Positions 40,501-53,526 of a DNA stretch of 64,000 nt are shown piece by piece (the first letter of the stretch is position 1; each line of letters starts with the position of its first letter). This DNA is from Parus major (taxonomy: Eukaryota; Chordata; Aves; Passeriformes; Paridae). The notes beneath the pieces are model-generated. The model ran no database searches and was not told where the DNA came from. It saw nothing but the letters and a program-made list of their open reading frames with translations. The translations under genes were made by a program, and so were the position numbers. The stretch covers positions 24,058,847 to 24,122,846 of the forward strand of contig NC_031771.1 of assembly GCF_001522545.3 (NCBI RefSeq). The letters are read 5' to 3'.

Positions 40501-43500
40501 CACATTATTCTTTACATTTTTGGCCTCCCATTCATCTTTCTCCTGCCACACAACAGATGAATTTCAATCTTGCATAAATGATGACAAGTGTTCATCTAGC
40601 AGGAGTCCTCATCAGCACTGCTCTTAGTTGTTGTGTCTTAAAAATACCATGTTTCAATCAAAATGAGAAAAATGCCTTTATCCTCATTTCTCTGTGAAAC
40701 ACAATTTATTTGGAGGATAAGCCTAGACCAGTTATGTTAATCGTAAATCAATTATATTTATCCCAAACCTGGAAAGCATGAAAATACCTTCTTTCCTTAT
40801 TGCAAAATCCAGTAGGATATTCCCAGTAATTATGGCTTGTTTTGTACAAATCACAAGCTGACATCATAATCATTAGAGCTACAACAGAGTATTTGTCTAT
40901 CTTAGAATATTTGAAATGTCTGTTTCAATTGCAGTGGAGGTTTGGGAATTTATTTATTTTTGAAAGCTAAAGTAAATCCTTTCATGAACCAGGTTTCCCC
41001 TTTTTATTCCTCATGTAGCCTTTTGAATTTAGTCAGATTTTAAACGACATGAAGAAAGTGAGAAGGGAACCATGAGGTTAAGCCTGTAAAATACTATCTC
41101 TGCCCAGTACCATTGGCCATTGATCTGGCAGATAAGCACCCTGCAATATTGCTCCTTATGCCTTTAGTCAGTAAATAGATTATGTCAGTCAAGCTGTCCC
41201 CACTGTTTGTTATTACTAGCACTTGAACCATCCCATGTGTTTATCAGGTTCAGACCTCCTCAGTGTTAAGGAATGTACAAGGAGAGTCAAGAAAACCGGA
41301 AATAAAGAAATATTCTTAATTCTAATATATGCATAAGTAGCTGAGATACAAAGCTAAGATTCTTAATTGCCTTCACGATCCTTATTTTTTGCAGTATGGT
41401 TTTTGAGAGTGTGTTTTTGTATGTGCATTGTGTAGCTTTGGTGTTTGGGGTTTTTTTAGGGTGCGAGGAGGGATTGGGAGATGGTATTTACAGTTCTGAT
41501 CCCACCTGGTAAGCAGAGGTTTCAGCTTATAGGAAAACAGAGAAAATTGATTGATCTACAATTTGTAGCTTGCACATACTATTCCCCAACCATGTGTAAA
41601 AACTATCTAGGTTCATTGTGGTCTTCAACACCCTTAAAGCAATTTACCACATTTGATACTGAGGTACTGGGTTTGGCTCACATTGTGACTAACAGTGCCA
41701 GAGAATAAATTCTCTGCATCTTTCCTCACTTTAGTTGGCAAGATATCAAATAAGTATACTTCTGCTTATGAGAGTGCACATTTCATTGTCAATGTCTAGA
41801 ACTCAAGCACCAGAAATATCCCGTTATTCCGTGTTCATAATTAAATAAGTGTCATGGATTCATTTCTCCTGTTCATCTTGGACTCTGTGGAATGTAAGCA
41901 TGATCTTATGGTCAAGCCCTGCTGCCCTTTCCACATTAAGCACTAAACTGTGAGAATGAATGGAAACAGGTGTATGCAGAGAAAGGGAGATGGCTATATC
42001 TGAAAGAGTGATTTTGATTGCTGTAGCCATGGTTAAAGTTAAATCTGGCTGAGAAGTGCAACCAAAATTTTTCAGGCTCTTTTGTGCACCATCATAACTA
42101 CTGACCATCATGCCAGCAAGCATGTTAATAAAAGGGCATTTCTAAAATTCCCTCTTATGACAATATGCATTTCAGCTGCATGTTATTTCTTTCTGAAGCT
42201 TCTGGAATATTCTGTCTTTGTTGCGTCAAAACTTCCTAATGAGTAGATCAAAACACCCAAATACAGCCTTTATACTTCTTTCAATTCCCTAAAAATAGCT
42301 GACTAAAATCAGCCCCAGTGAGTTTGTGTGAAATTGCTGACGCTGGAAAACACGCATCAGAAGTATCCCATCATCTCTCATGCTCTGCCTGGCCCAGGAT
42401 CTCTAAGTATAAAGTGCACTTTGAGGTTACATGCTCAGCTACAGGCTGATGCTGTTATGGCATCATGCATAAAAGCAACAGCTATTTGTGTCGAAGTCCA
42501 GGTATGATAATTAATTTTACAGGATAAATAGCATAATGAAGAATTGAATCACTACAAATGGGTGTAAATGGAGAGTTCAGTAGTCTTTTGTTATCATTTT
42601 GGTGGGGAAAGGAGGACATCTGGTGGGAGGTCTTTGTAAAAAATTGGGCAATGTAATTTTCTATTTGCAATTGGATACAAATCCCTAGGGAAGTTGTATA
42701 TTTTGTGCAACCTGTAGAACTTCGTGTAATTTCTAACCAGGAGAGTTGATTCATTAATTTGTATCAAACCCACACAACAGGATGTTTTGCAGTGGTGCAT
42801 ACTGTAAAGCCCTCACTTCCCTTTATCAAGTTCACAAAGAAGTTTAGCTAAGACCGGATGAATGCCCAGTACCCTCTTGTAATGCAATTTTCACAAAAGA
42901 TCTGGGAGAAAAGTGCTTGGATGAAGACTCATCCAGAAAAAGCACTTAATACTTTTTTTCTCAGAGTTAGAAAATAAATATTAAGAATCCTCTAGCTTGC
43001 CTGAGTACATAAGAAAGCAAGAAAATGTGGCATTATTAAGCCTTGAAAAGGCATCTTCTAAAGGATTTTAACCTGCTTAATCAACCTCTGGGAATGCAAC
43101 ATGGCAGGAGGCAAAACATACAATTATACTTGAGCATGACACTTAAAAATAAAGTGCATCAGATTAAAGGAAGACATAAGAATGTGGCAAAACCAGGTTA
43201 AAATGCCCAGTATGCTTGGGCCCATCAAGTAAATAATAACTAAAAATTGCATTTATTGATGAGTAAGAGGACTACAAGACTTTGTTGTTTCCATCTTCTC
43301 TGGTCCTTTCCTAGCAACAGTCAATCTGGAATATTCAGCTTTGCTCCTTCTGCTGCATTTTAGAGCTTCTGTCCCATTTTGTGAATGATCCCCTTCAGAA
43401 AGCATCCTACAAGGAGGTGGCTCCAGGGTCACAGCAGCCACAGGCTGAGAGCTGCAGTCTTGCTGTGGGAGAAGGAATGCTGGAAAATCATTCCCTGCAC

Positions 43501-46500
43501 AGGTATTGCTGCATGGGGCTTTGAGGAGAAGATAGCCAGCAGGATGTGAGACCTTGCACAGCTGCTCACTCTGACAGGCTTTCTTGCTTTATAGCTGAGC
43601 TATCTCACCCACTGCAAACTGGGTGCATTTAATTTCCTGGGAATTCTGCGACAGACACTTTTTTTTCACTGAAGTCAGCACAAGGGATATGTTGCAAGCT
43701 GAGAATTGAAATGAGTGTACTTCTTTTTCCCCTACTCTACTGCTATATTTCATTTCTTTGTCTAAATCATTTCATAGTCCCATGACAGCACTGTTACAAA
43801 TTCAGACTTTTTTAAAATATTTCTCTGTTCTCACTAAAAGATTCTATGAGTGCATTCCAGATTTATCTGCAGCCTTTAAAGGGCAGTAAGGGACTATCAG
43901 TGCATCTGATTTATGCTTACATTTGTATTTAAGTTATCATTAGCATAAGGTATTAAATCAGATTATGATTAACTTGCTTTTGTAAAGCTAAAGCAGAACT
44001 TTCTAAGATCAAATGTAACTTACTACTCTCCAAAAAGTTATTTCCATGTAAAGTATGTTTATTAAATGTGCTGAACTGTTTTGTAGTTCCTTTAAATTTA
44101 TGAAAAGGCTCAGAAACTTCTTGGCAAGAATAATTGAAATGAAAATATATATCATAAATGCCTTTCATACTATATAAAGAAGAGCATGCATAAAGAACTA
44201 AAAAAGCTTAGCTTGTTCACTTATGCTGAGTATAACATAAGCCAAGCTAGCCTCATTTTATATGAGGCCCTTTTTTACTCAAATATATCACTAAGCTTTA
44301 TTTTATCTATTGTATTTTCATTATTTTTGGCCAAATCTGAAGTACAAGCATTCAGGCTTCTAAGCCACCTGATAGAGAGGAATTTAAGAATGGAACAACA
44401 TTCAGAACTGATGGATACATAACTTATTTTAAAAGATGGGCTCCTGAGATAGCACAAAGAAGCAATGCTAATGTTGTGGTCCTATCTGGAATGCACATTG
44501 TAATTGTCTGGATTTTTACTGCAAGCAAATTTTCACTTCTTTCTTTCAAAAGCAAGTGATGTTATAGTTTGTTAATTTTGGCAAACAGAGCAGTTTAGTT
44601 TTGAAACATGCTACAACTGGCAAGAGAAGCCCTCAGGAAAATTATTAGCACTAAGTGCTCTTTTACTGTCAAACAATGAAGAATCCAATTTGTTGCATTA
44701 TATTCCACTACATCCCACTATATATGCAGGGTTTTGTATCAGTGATGCAAAGTCATTTTCAAAGGCAGGGTCTCCCAGGCAATGGTGGGCAGCAAAGCAG
44801 CTCTGTGAAACACCATTACTCAACAGTTACTGCACTGATGACGCTTCATCAGTGTTGTGTGACAACAATGGTTGTGCAGCTAACTTGTCCATTTCGAGAT
44901 ATGCTCAAAACAATATTCTGGATTTAAATGACCATTAATCAAAGAAGAAAGTTTTAGCACTGAATCTGAACTCACTCCCACATTTGATAGGCAGCAAAGG
45001 GAATGGTAGGTTATCCATACCATTTCTGAGAAAACCCCAGTGAGGTTGTTTTCCATTAGCTAAGCTGTATAACTACATTTTTCAAGACTTGACCAGTTCA
45101 ATTGCCTGTAATCATGGAGTTTTTCATTCTTATTAAAATAGTCAAATTTCATCAGAAGCCTGGTATGTTCTTCTGGTTTTATCCCATATCAGTCTAATGG
45201 GATTTTCTACTTTTCTGTGGAACATTGATTATTTATGATTTGCTAGTGAAAAATACCTGCCTTGATGGAAAAATCATCTAGTATCTTGTGGTAGATCTGC
45301 CTTTCTGAGAGCCACAGTACTTCACATCCACGGTAACTGCTTGTACTACCAGAGGCCAGCTGGAGGGTCAGTTAGTGCTTGGTGAGGTGTGCAAATGGCA
45401 TCATCTCTAAGGATTGGTAGGACTTTCCTTACAGTGTCCAAAAATTAAAAGGTTTTCATGACTCTCTGTTGTCTATGTGAACATATGGATTTTCAAAATA
45501 CCTTCAGATTATTTTTGTGGAAATGAATCCATCTGTAAACCTGTTCTTTGTCTTAGTTGTGCAATTTTAATTGTCAAAGACTGTTCCATGAAAGAACAGG
45601 TTGCCAAGGTGTAGTTGCATTAGGAAAAAAATCAGTCCCTTGTATTTGTAGATTGCAGAAATCTCCAGCACAAAAAATGACAAGTGTTTGCAACAGACAG
45701 CTTACAGATATAAGAGAGGTACCTTCATTGATTTGGGTTACAATGATACTAGAGTTAATGCTTACCCACTCTTTTCTTAGGAACAGGACAATAAAGAAGA
45801 TATATCTATTTTTTCAATTGCGATTGAGTGTCAAATCTTGAAGACACAAATCCAAACTCTGTTGAACTCTACAAGGAGAATCCATGCCAGATTAATTTTT
45901 GGTATGGATGCTTATGAACATCACACACAACTGGACCCTCTGTTGCAGACTGGATACCCAGTGAAAAGCTGTTGACAAATTACATGACCTGCGTGCAACA
46001 CGCACACAGCTGAAGGTGTGCAATGCATGCATCCATATTTTTCTTTATAAACTCTGTGTAGGGGTCTTCCATCTTCCTGGAAAATTAACACTTTTTCTTT
46101 GGCTGCAGAGAGGTAAAAGATATTCTGTGGGAGAATTCAAAACAGGAAGCATTCATTTGAATTGAAAGCACAGACAGGAAAATACGTGACATCTATAGCA
46201 CAAGAGTTTATTTCTAAAGGATTAGCTGATGAGATTTTTAGGAATAAATACAATGTACATTAGGTTTAGAAAAGGCTTTTCCCTAGATTACTATAAGAAC
46301 ATTATGCCATTGATTTCTGACACTGGATTTGTAAACTTAAAATGTAGTGTTGAATCAGTAAGCACAGCTTTCATGGAACTTAAAAATCATCTCATGCAGT
46401 AATTGTTTCAGCTGTAATTCTGACATCAGCAGAAGTGTGGGAAGTGTGATTTTTGTTCTAATTGTATGATGATTTGGCTGAATTTACTAGTTTCAATGTA

Positions 46501-47436
46501 ATTCCTTAGAATTAATGAAGGGGCACTAGAAGAAAATTCTTTTCTGGTCTAATTTTCAACTGGATATTTCTTTTTTTTTTTTTTTTTTTATACAAAGATA
46601 ATTGTGATGTGGCTGTACTGGCTGCATCTGCAAACGTTCATGCTAATTTAACACTTGTATCATATTGTGCACTCCCTTTTACTTTTCTTATAAGGAGGAG
46701 GAGAACTCGAATACCTTTGAGACAGTCCTATGGTCATCATTGTCAGAAATTAGGACTGACACATTAGATTGTTTATGAGAGTGCTGGCAAAAGGGTTTGT
46801 GAAAGCATCACTGAAACTACTTCTTAAAGCTGGAATAATTTTTTGCGAACAAGTCTGCTTAACACATTTTAAGCTCTCCTACTTGTTAGAACAAAAACCC
46901 TCCCTGCTTGGTCCTGGTTCAATTTTTTCCTCATTTTAATGAAAAGAACAGTCATTTCCACATCTTGTGTGGAAGTAGCAATAACAATTCAATATTTTCC
47001 AATAATACTACCAGAAAAGGAGATGAAGAGGTGACGTCCTGACACTGAAAACTCACTTAAGATGTTTCTGTTTAGATAGCACATAGTGAAAAGATAAGGT
47101 TCAAAGTATGTACCCAGCTCTCTTTCTGCATAGGAAAGCTAAACACTGTTCTTACTGGCCTGTTTCTCAGGCTTATCTCATATTGGAAGAATATCTAGGA
47201 AAATGTGCTGTTTATAATCTTGGAACTAATACAATGAAACAAAAGCCTGATGTTTCCTGCTGTTGCCAAGTCTTCACTCTCAAGACAGGGTTGATTTTGG
47301 TAAACTAGAATCTGATCTTTCATCATTTTTTTAAATATTTCTGTTTCTTTCATTATTTCTCCTTCCTATTCCTTTTCCTTTGGTCACTGTAGAAAGAGAT
47401 ATTGATCTATATATTTCTACATATGTATATGAGCCA
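28502..47436. other. Long non-coding stretch, no gene seen
   Basis: Nearly 19 kb of unique sequence without a supportable gene. The longest frames are 155 codons on the plus strand at 28644-29111, 116 codons on the minus strand at 29685-30035 and 114 codons on the plus strand at 39597-39941. None shows a domain or acceptor/donor pair that I would trust. Only short simple repeats are present, such as the T tract at 46571-46589. Patches that read as possible conserved elements are at 30672-30696, 31190-31320 and 37100-37300. No CR1 or other named repeat was recognised here, which is a long repeat-free interval even for a bird. Confidence 0.5.
46571..46589. repeat. T19 mononucleotide tract
   Basis: Nineteen consecutive T residues between 'ggatatttc' and 'atacaaag'. 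Simple repeat. Confidence 0.9.
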
Positions 47437-48014
47437 GCCAAGAAGGCCATTGGTATCCTGGGGTGCCTAAGGAAGAGCCTTGCCAGCAGGTTGAGGGACA
47501 TGACCCTGCCCCTCTGCTCAGCCCTGGTGAGGCACATCTGGAGTGCTCTGCCCAGTCCTGGGCTTCTCAGCACAAGAGAGACAAGGAGCTCCTGGAGCAG
47601 GTCCAGTGGAGGACAACAAAAAGGATGAGGGGACTGGAACATGACTTTTATCCAGAAAGGCTGAGGGAGCTGGGCTTGTTCAGCCATGGGAAGAGACAAG
47701 AAAATCCCCTGAGAGGGGATTTCATCAGTGTATATAAATATCTAAAGTGGAAGTGCCAAGGAGATTGATTCAGGCTCGTCTCAGTGGTGCTGAGCAATGG
47801 AAGAGGCAATGGGCAGAAACTGATACACAGGAAGTTCCACCTGAACATGAGGAAGAACTGCTTTACTGTGCAGGTGAGCGCACACTGGCACAGGTTGCCC
47901 AGAAAGGTTGAGGAGTGTCTCTCACTCGAGATACTCAAGAACCCTCTGGACACAATCCTGTGTGCCATGTGTTCTGGGATGACCCTGCTTGATCAGGATG
48001 GTTGGACAAGGTGA
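47437..48014 (+). pseudogene. Broken C-terminal end of CR1 ORF2
   Basis: This is the decayed end of the CR1 ORF2 polyprotein, the part downstream of the reverse-transcriptase catalytic region. The first section, from 47437 to about 47530, reads in one frame and includes ILGCLRKSLASR. The rest reads in another frame, with HKRDKELLEQVQ, LRELGLFS, LRGDFISVYKYLK and then FHLNMRKN, HWHRLPRK and LSLEILK. The switch falls at 'gtgaggcacatctgg', where the consensus as I know it has one more C, so a 1-base deletion is inferred. An in-frame TGA at 47766-47768 breaks the second part. The frame ends at TGA 48012-48014, close to the normal ORF2 end. No RT catalytic motif or endonuclease domain is present, so the copy cannot encode activity. 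Confidence 0.88.
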
Positions 48015-48060
48015 CTACAATTGTATTCCCTTCCAAACTTAACCATTCTGTGATCCTGTG
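47437..48060 (+). mobile_element. CR1 LINE 3' region (copy 2, largest)
   Basis: This copy covers about 620 bases of the CR1 3' region in the expected order. Landmarks are 'atcctggggtgcctaagg', 'gccagcaggttgaggga', 'gtgaggcacatctggagt', 'acaagagagacaaggagct', 'gaggaagaactgctttact' and 'caggttgcccagaaagg'. The terminal motif 'accattctgtgatcctgtg' holds the tandem 8-bp CR1 end repeat. It is 5'-truncated: the flanking 'atatttctacatatgtat' is not CR1. No target-site duplication is expected or seen. The many substitutions, a frameshift and a stop make it an old, dead copy. Confidence 0.96.
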
Positions 48061-48783
48061 GTACGTGTTGAAGTCTATGTAGAAACATGTTTATGTATAA
48101 ATAGCTTTGCAAAATCATCAGTAACTGAAATTCACTTCTCTGGATCAACTGTGCTGGGTTTACCCATGAGGAGTGAGAGAATCGCAAAGCATAAGAGAAC
48201 TCACAGACTCTTTGAAGGCAAATTGGGCAAAGCGGACCATGTGCTCTCTCAGTACCAGCTCCCAGTGCAGACAGAGAAGGTGCTGGAGTGCCTGGCCCTG
48301 CCTCAGGATGCCACCAATGCTCTGAATCATTCTGACTTGCCAGTACATTGTTAGGAAATATTTATATTTCAGTGGTGCACAGGAGCACAGCGCAAGATAA
48401 GGCACTATTGCGCTAGGCTCAGAGGCAAACTTAGCAATAGCACACAGACTGCTTGGGAAAGCTCACGTCAATTTAGAGAGCCTGCAGGAAAGTCACTCCT
48501 GTAACAGAAATTACTCATCCTCTGAACACCAAATGCTCCGTTAAGCTCTGAGATGTGCAGTAAGACACAGTAATCGCATTTTGCCCTGAAGCGTTTGGGA
48601 GTTAATAATTCTTGTAGAGAAAATCCACCTCATTCAATTCTCAGAGGAGCTCACTGTCCACACAGCCATCAGATCAGTCCAGTTTTCATCTAGAGATGTT
48701 GCTTCAGAGGGACAGCAAGTATTTCATGCAGTATGCTGGAATGTAATTCTGCATCGCTCACTCATAAGAAGGTAATAATGAAC

Positions 48784-48807
48784 AGTGACTTAAGTGACTT
48801 AAGTGAC
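48784..48807. repeat. 9-bp tandem repeat, 2.7 copies
   Basis: The unit 'agtgactta' is repeated twice perfectly, followed by a partial 'agtgac'. Small minisatellite-like array; no function implied. Confidence 0.88.
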
Positions 48808-50111
48808 AAGGACTACAACAGCAATGGATAATATTGGCAATGCAAACTGATAAGCGTGTGTGGGGCACAGAAATGTCACTCAGTAGCTCTGGCTTTGAGG
48901 GACACACTGCTTTCCATATGCACAATGTTGGGTCCCATTTCTGACACTCCCAGCTGCCCCCCAAGAGAAGCAGGACCAGGCACAAGCTGGGGGCTGCTCA
49001 AATCTCCCACTGCTCTTGTTGTGAAGAGGAAGCACTTTCTCTCACACCCATGACTCTGTAACTGTACAAGCCTACTTGAAGGGAAATGGAAATCAAGCTT
49101 TCACTGGCCCTGTAGCTCAGTTCCTTCTCTTTCAAAAATACTGCGAAGATATATTTATTTAGTATTGTTTTAAAGTTCAGGTGCCTTAGTGACAGAAGAT
49201 TTTGACACAAATTTGGAAGCTATTCTTATGAAAGCTTTTAAAACTTCTCTAGAGTACTCCAGGGGTCCAGACAGATTTATTTCCTCCACATATGCTTTCT
49301 TTCTCTCTTTCTCTGTTCACCTCCCCTTCCCATGTTCTGTAAAACGTATTAACTTCTTTATCCTGAAAGGCATTTACTTTCAATTTTTTCAAGAGACAGA
49401 CCCTAAATTCCAAAGCTGCATCATCTAGTCTCTGGAACTGCAAATGTTGCTATGCTGCCTTGATTCTATAAACAGTTAAAAAATATATTTTTTTCCTCCT
49501 TTCCAGTGACTCATTAGGAATTATTCTGTATTAAATATCTCCACCCACTGACTTGCATGTTTCATCAATAGTTATAAATACCCTGAAATGGTACAAACTA
49601 ATCAAATAAATACAGCTGTTTGCTGGCTCTTGACTGAGAAAAAAAAAGACAACCATAATCAACCACTTTAGAGCAAAAGTAGGTTTATGTAATGACTCTT
49701 GAATTCTCTTTCTAGGGTATTTTGTAAAGAGGAGGAAATGCTTTTAATTCACACTGCCCCAGAGTTGTAATTACTGCACCACTTATTTGGATGTTAGTGG
49801 TGTTTTATGTCTCCGTGTATCTAGTTCATAATTTCTCAGACATTTTTTTTCCCCACTTTGGATACCTTTACCTCCTTTTGGAATGGGAGACCTCAGTACC
49901 ATGGAAGTAAAAAGTAAGCTGCTGCAGAAGAGACTGAAAGATTGATGAAGAACAGGAACTAATAAATTACATGGAGTGAGCATATCCTGCACTTATTTCA
50001 CATAATTCTTTAAAATTATTATGATGTAATGATTTTTTTTTTGTTCCATAAAGAGGGTTTTTGGCAAGAATTTGCCTAGTGAACACGTCCTAGCATTAAA
50101 CCTACACCCAC

Positions 50112-50154
50112 TTTTTTTTTTTTTTCCTGGCAGGAACTGGCAGAAAAAAAAAAA
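50112..50154. repeat. T14 tract followed by A11 tract
   Basis: A run of 14 T, then 'cctggcaggaactggcag', then a run of 11 A. The two runs are complementary and could pair as a stem with the intervening 18 bases as loop. In AT-rich DNA this is probably coincidental. Confidence 0.8.
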
Positions 50155-51160
50155 GCCCTAATGCTGGGAATAGGTCTGCTGGAACTCACCACCACTGCTT
50201 CTTTAGTGGGTTCATCATCATTCAGGTAACCTTCATGCTGTCTAAAAACCCAGCCCCTGCAGAGCTGTGTTATTTGAGTTATTTTGCTCAGGTGACTGTT
50301 TCAGAGCATTCACCTCAGTAACTTTGTAACTTTCAAGCACAAAGCATCTGATTCTGATAAATCCGGTAACCAAAGTAAATGAAGCTGTACTTGAAAAAAA
50401 ACAAAAACTAACTATAGAAATATCAGAGGTGGGTACCAAAACTGATTGTTTTCAGACATGGAGAAATCCATAATAGCAAGTTAAACTAACAATTCATAAT
50501 GCCATAACAGGAACTGATCTGTGCTACAAACAATAAGCAAATGGCAGTGGAAACTAAGCCTGAACGGGCTTGTTATGTTCAGCTGTAATTTGTGTAACTC
50601 CATGATCATTCTTTCATTTCAAGAGCACTGTCTCACTTCATCTGTCAAACATGCAAACAGGGGCTTTGCATTGTTTCTGATTAAAGAAGCTTCACACATT
50701 GTGTCACAAATGTCACCTTTGAAGAAATTATGGATTTAAAGGCAGGCACAAAGGACCTCAGCTTCAGAGCTCCAAACAGGAGGTTTACATTGAATTAAGG
50801 GTGGAAATGGTTTGGACTCTTCCAGAAGCACCATCTGTTTCCACGGCTGGTCATTGTTTAGATTATTTATGACCATAATTTTAAATTTATCTAGTTAACC
50901 TTTGGATAGCCTCCTAAAATAACTATTGACTCTTTAAGTTTTCAAGGTAATATATTAAGATGCAAGGGTTTAATGTTATTATTTTATGGAAAGAACCACA
51001 AGCATTTTTATGTAATATATCAATACATACAAACCCAGGAAATAGCTATACTACCACACAGCAGAAAAAACCTGCAGCATCACATACTTGTTGTTCATAC
51101 CATGACCTGTTCAGACTGAAATTTCTTCATGAGAAAAAACAAAAGACAGCTTTTTCTAAG

Positions 51161-51203
51161 TTGTTGGTTTTTTGGTTTTTTTTTGTTTTTTGGTTTTTTT
51201 TGT
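51161..51203. repeat. T-rich tract interrupted by GG and G
   Basis: Runs of 6 to 9 T are separated by G or GG, in the pattern 'ttggttttttgg'. Low-complexity sequence. Confidence 0.85.
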
Positions 51204-51955
51204 GAGACTCCCCCTCTGCTACAGTATCCATCCTCATGTTATGGTTCAACAGAGTACATGGGATGAAGCCCCTCCAAAAATAATAGAAAAGAAAAAGGAA
51301 ATGAGTCTTGAGGACTCATGACTTGCAACAGATTAAAATGAATGAAAGGAGATGAAAAAAGTCACTTACATATTAGTGTGTATGACCTCATCCTGAACTA
51401 TTAGAGGTGCTGGGAGTCTTTCCATTTTCCTTGAGAGATCAGGTCCCATAATTCAAAAACACTGTGCAAAAATAAGGAATGTACAGAGCCCTGGTTGGTT
51501 TGGCAAACACTGATCAAGGATGGTTCAAATTTAGGTTGAAAATAAGGTAGTAGAAATCAGTATCTGTGGGAAAGGTTGTGTAAAACTGAGATAGGTTCAG
51601 TTAGAGTATAATTACAGTTGTTATGATCACTAGGTTATGCATACCAATATATTGACTTCAGAATTAAAAAGCATCAACTTTCCTGAATTTGTTTGTATTT
51701 AAAGGGCAGAACTCCAGCAAAATGAGAACATTTATAGAATTTATTCTTCAAAAAGGGTGAGCCCATAATCTTGTGTAGCTTTTGGCTCCTTTCTGTGTAA
51801 CAGGATAAAAACAAACCCTGAGATTAAAACACCTTACTGCTTTACTTTGGCCTTCATGGCTTATTTACCATCTTGGTCTGAAACTCATTTTACAGTACTG
51901 TGGCTCCAAACAGCCCTGTACAAAATGTACATTAATAAGGATATTGGCAATCCTT

Positions 51956-51980
51956 AAAAAAAAAAAAAAAAAAAAAAAAA
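51956..51980. repeat. A25 mononucleotide tract
   Basis: Twenty-five consecutive A residues after 'caatcctt' and before 'catgtaagg'. On the minus strand it adds a run of phenylalanine codons to an open frame, an artefact. No retrocopy body or direct repeats recognised. Confidence 0.92.
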
Positions 51981-52769
51981 CATGTAAGGGAAAGTTAGTA
52001 TTTTCTTAGCAAAATAAGGATAAATTAAGGAAAATTTTTTAGTCTTCCTAATAATGTACTGCATTCCTCTTCTCACCAGAAAAAATAATTTTATATTATG
52101 AAAATCTACAAAAATGCTTTCTTCCTGATTATCTCCTTGCATTTCCCCATCATTAAAAAATAAAACCAAGAGAGAGATTGCAGTACAGCCCAACAACAGC
52201 CCCAAGTATTTTATCAGGACCTATATTTACCTGGTAGAACAAAAGAACATTAGATGAGGATCTCAATAAAGCATGAATTCAGGGCTCCCAGGTGGTACTG
52301 CAGAAAGATCAGATTGTTTCAGCTGTGTGAAAAGCAGCCAAAATGCTGCATACCTATTCTTTTTGTTACTTACCCAAATTCACTTTCACATATCCTTTTT
52401 AGCAGTCAGTGAAGGTATTCAACCAACTACATTATCACATGAGCTGCTGAAATCAAACACAGCAGATACAGCAAACCAGGATACCTTATTTTATTACAGC
52501 TGGTAGCTTCCCAAAATGCACTATTGTACCCTGTGATTATGGAATTTTCCTTTTTATCATTCTAAAGGTTTAAAATTAATTTGACATGTTAGACTCAGAT
52601 TGAAATTTCCATATTCATCTAAAATACTCACAAAAATGAAATTAAATTGTTTCAATGTATATTAACACCTAACAAGAGGGAATAAAGAGGGAGCCAGGCT
52701 CTCTTCAGTCATGCTTACTGACACAAGAAGCAATAGGCACAGATTTTAAAAACCACAAGATCTAAGCAC

Positions 52770-52948
52770 AAAGAAGTTTCTTTTTACTCCAAGGTTGTCA
52801 AAAAATGGCACAAGTTGCCCAGAGGTTTTGAGGAGTCACCATCCATGGAGACTCTCAGAACCGAGCTGGACATGGTCTTGTTTGACCAGGCATGGACTAG
52901 ATGACCTCCAGAGGTGTCTTTCACCCTCAGCCATTCTGTGATTCTCTG
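52770..52948 (+). mobile_element. CR1 LINE 3' end fragment (copy 3)
   Basis: Recognised from 'ggcacaagttgcccagagg', 'tgaggagtcaccatccatgg', 'gagctggacatggtct', 'ggactagatgacctccagag' and the terminal 'agccattctgtgattctctg', which is the CR1 3' end with its 8-bp repeat. The segment between 'gtctt' and 'gactag' is shorter than in full copies, so an internal deletion of a few tens of bases is inferred. It is 5'-truncated and non-coding. It lies in the same orientation as the other two copies. Confidence 0.92.
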
Positions 52949-53025
52949 AAAAGGAACTTCTCCTATAATTAGTTTACCTAATTCAGCTCCAAGTGTGAGA
53001 TTCACAGCACAGTGTGAAGAATTTG

Positions 53026-53074
53026 ATTATTCTTATTCTTAATTATTATTCTTAATTATTGATTAATTTTTTTT
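53026..53074. repeat. AT-rich 'ttattcttaatta' direct repeat
   Basis: Two copies of a 13-base unit, flanked by related 'attattctt' and 'attgattaa' pieces and an 8-T run. Imperfect simple repeat. Confidence 0.75.
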
Positions 53075-53395
53075 ATTCTAAATAAGACTCCTCAATGACT
53101 AAACAGTATTTGGCGAACCTCACTAACCACAAACTGATATGGTGGAGGAAAAAGATGGAGAGAGATGTGGTGTGGACCCCTTGTCTTTGTGGTTCATCAG
53201 CTTTAAACAAAGCATTTGTAGCAATCTGTAACTCAGTGAATCTTGTGAGCCATATTTTTGTTCAGTGTCTTACTGATTTGATAAAGAAACAGAGGAGTGT
53301 TTTACAGTATTTCCTATGGTGTTGGCATGTGTTTTGAAGCTTGCTGCAAAATGAAAACAAAACTAGCAGATATTGCTGCATGACTTAATCTTATA

Positions 53396-53409
53396 CTACC
53401 GCCTAGTGG
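53396..53409 (-). promoter_or_regulatory. CTCF-like core motif (weak candidate)
   Basis: The minus strand reads CCACTAGGCGGTAG, which matches the CTCF core CCASYAGRKGGCRS at 12 of 14 positions. Several such matches are expected by chance in this length, so it is noted only because it contains CpG in an otherwise CpG-poor stretch. Confidence 0.12.
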
Positions 53410-53526
53410 CTGATGTCTAAACGAGTCACAGTGAAACTCCACTACATTTTATATATGTATAGGTACATAGTAGTTGCATATGTTAATATTATTTTCATCC
53501 ATTTTAAAAAAATTATGTTATGTTAC

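Larger units (their letters stand above)
48061..52769. other. Non-coding sequence with simple repeats
   Basis: No gene is supported. Open frames are all under 100 codons and overlap on both strands. Simple sequence includes a 9-bp tandem repeat (48784-48807), T and A tracts (50112-50154), a T/G-rich tract (51161-51203) and an A25 tract (51956-51980). The rest is unique AT-rich DNA in which I recognise nothing. Confidence 0.55.
52949..53526. other. Non-coding sequence before the assembly gap
   Basis: Unique sequence with an AT-rich 'ttattcttaatta' direct repeat at 53026-53074. One 80-codon plus-strand frame (53095-53337) has no recognisable domain. A weak CTCF-like motif at 53396-53409 is listed separately. 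AT content rises toward the gap. Confidence 0.5.

Noticed and set aside
45346..45359. CTCF-like 'ctaccagaggccag'
   Set aside because: 12 of 14 with a mismatch in the invariant GGC; expected by chance.
47331..47699. 122-codon minus-strand open frame
   Set aside because: It lies antisense to the CR1 ORF2 remnant and is a shadow of the LINE; no domain.
51956..51980. A25 tract as a retrocopy tail
   Set aside because: Same reasoning: no retrocopy body and no direct repeats recognised.
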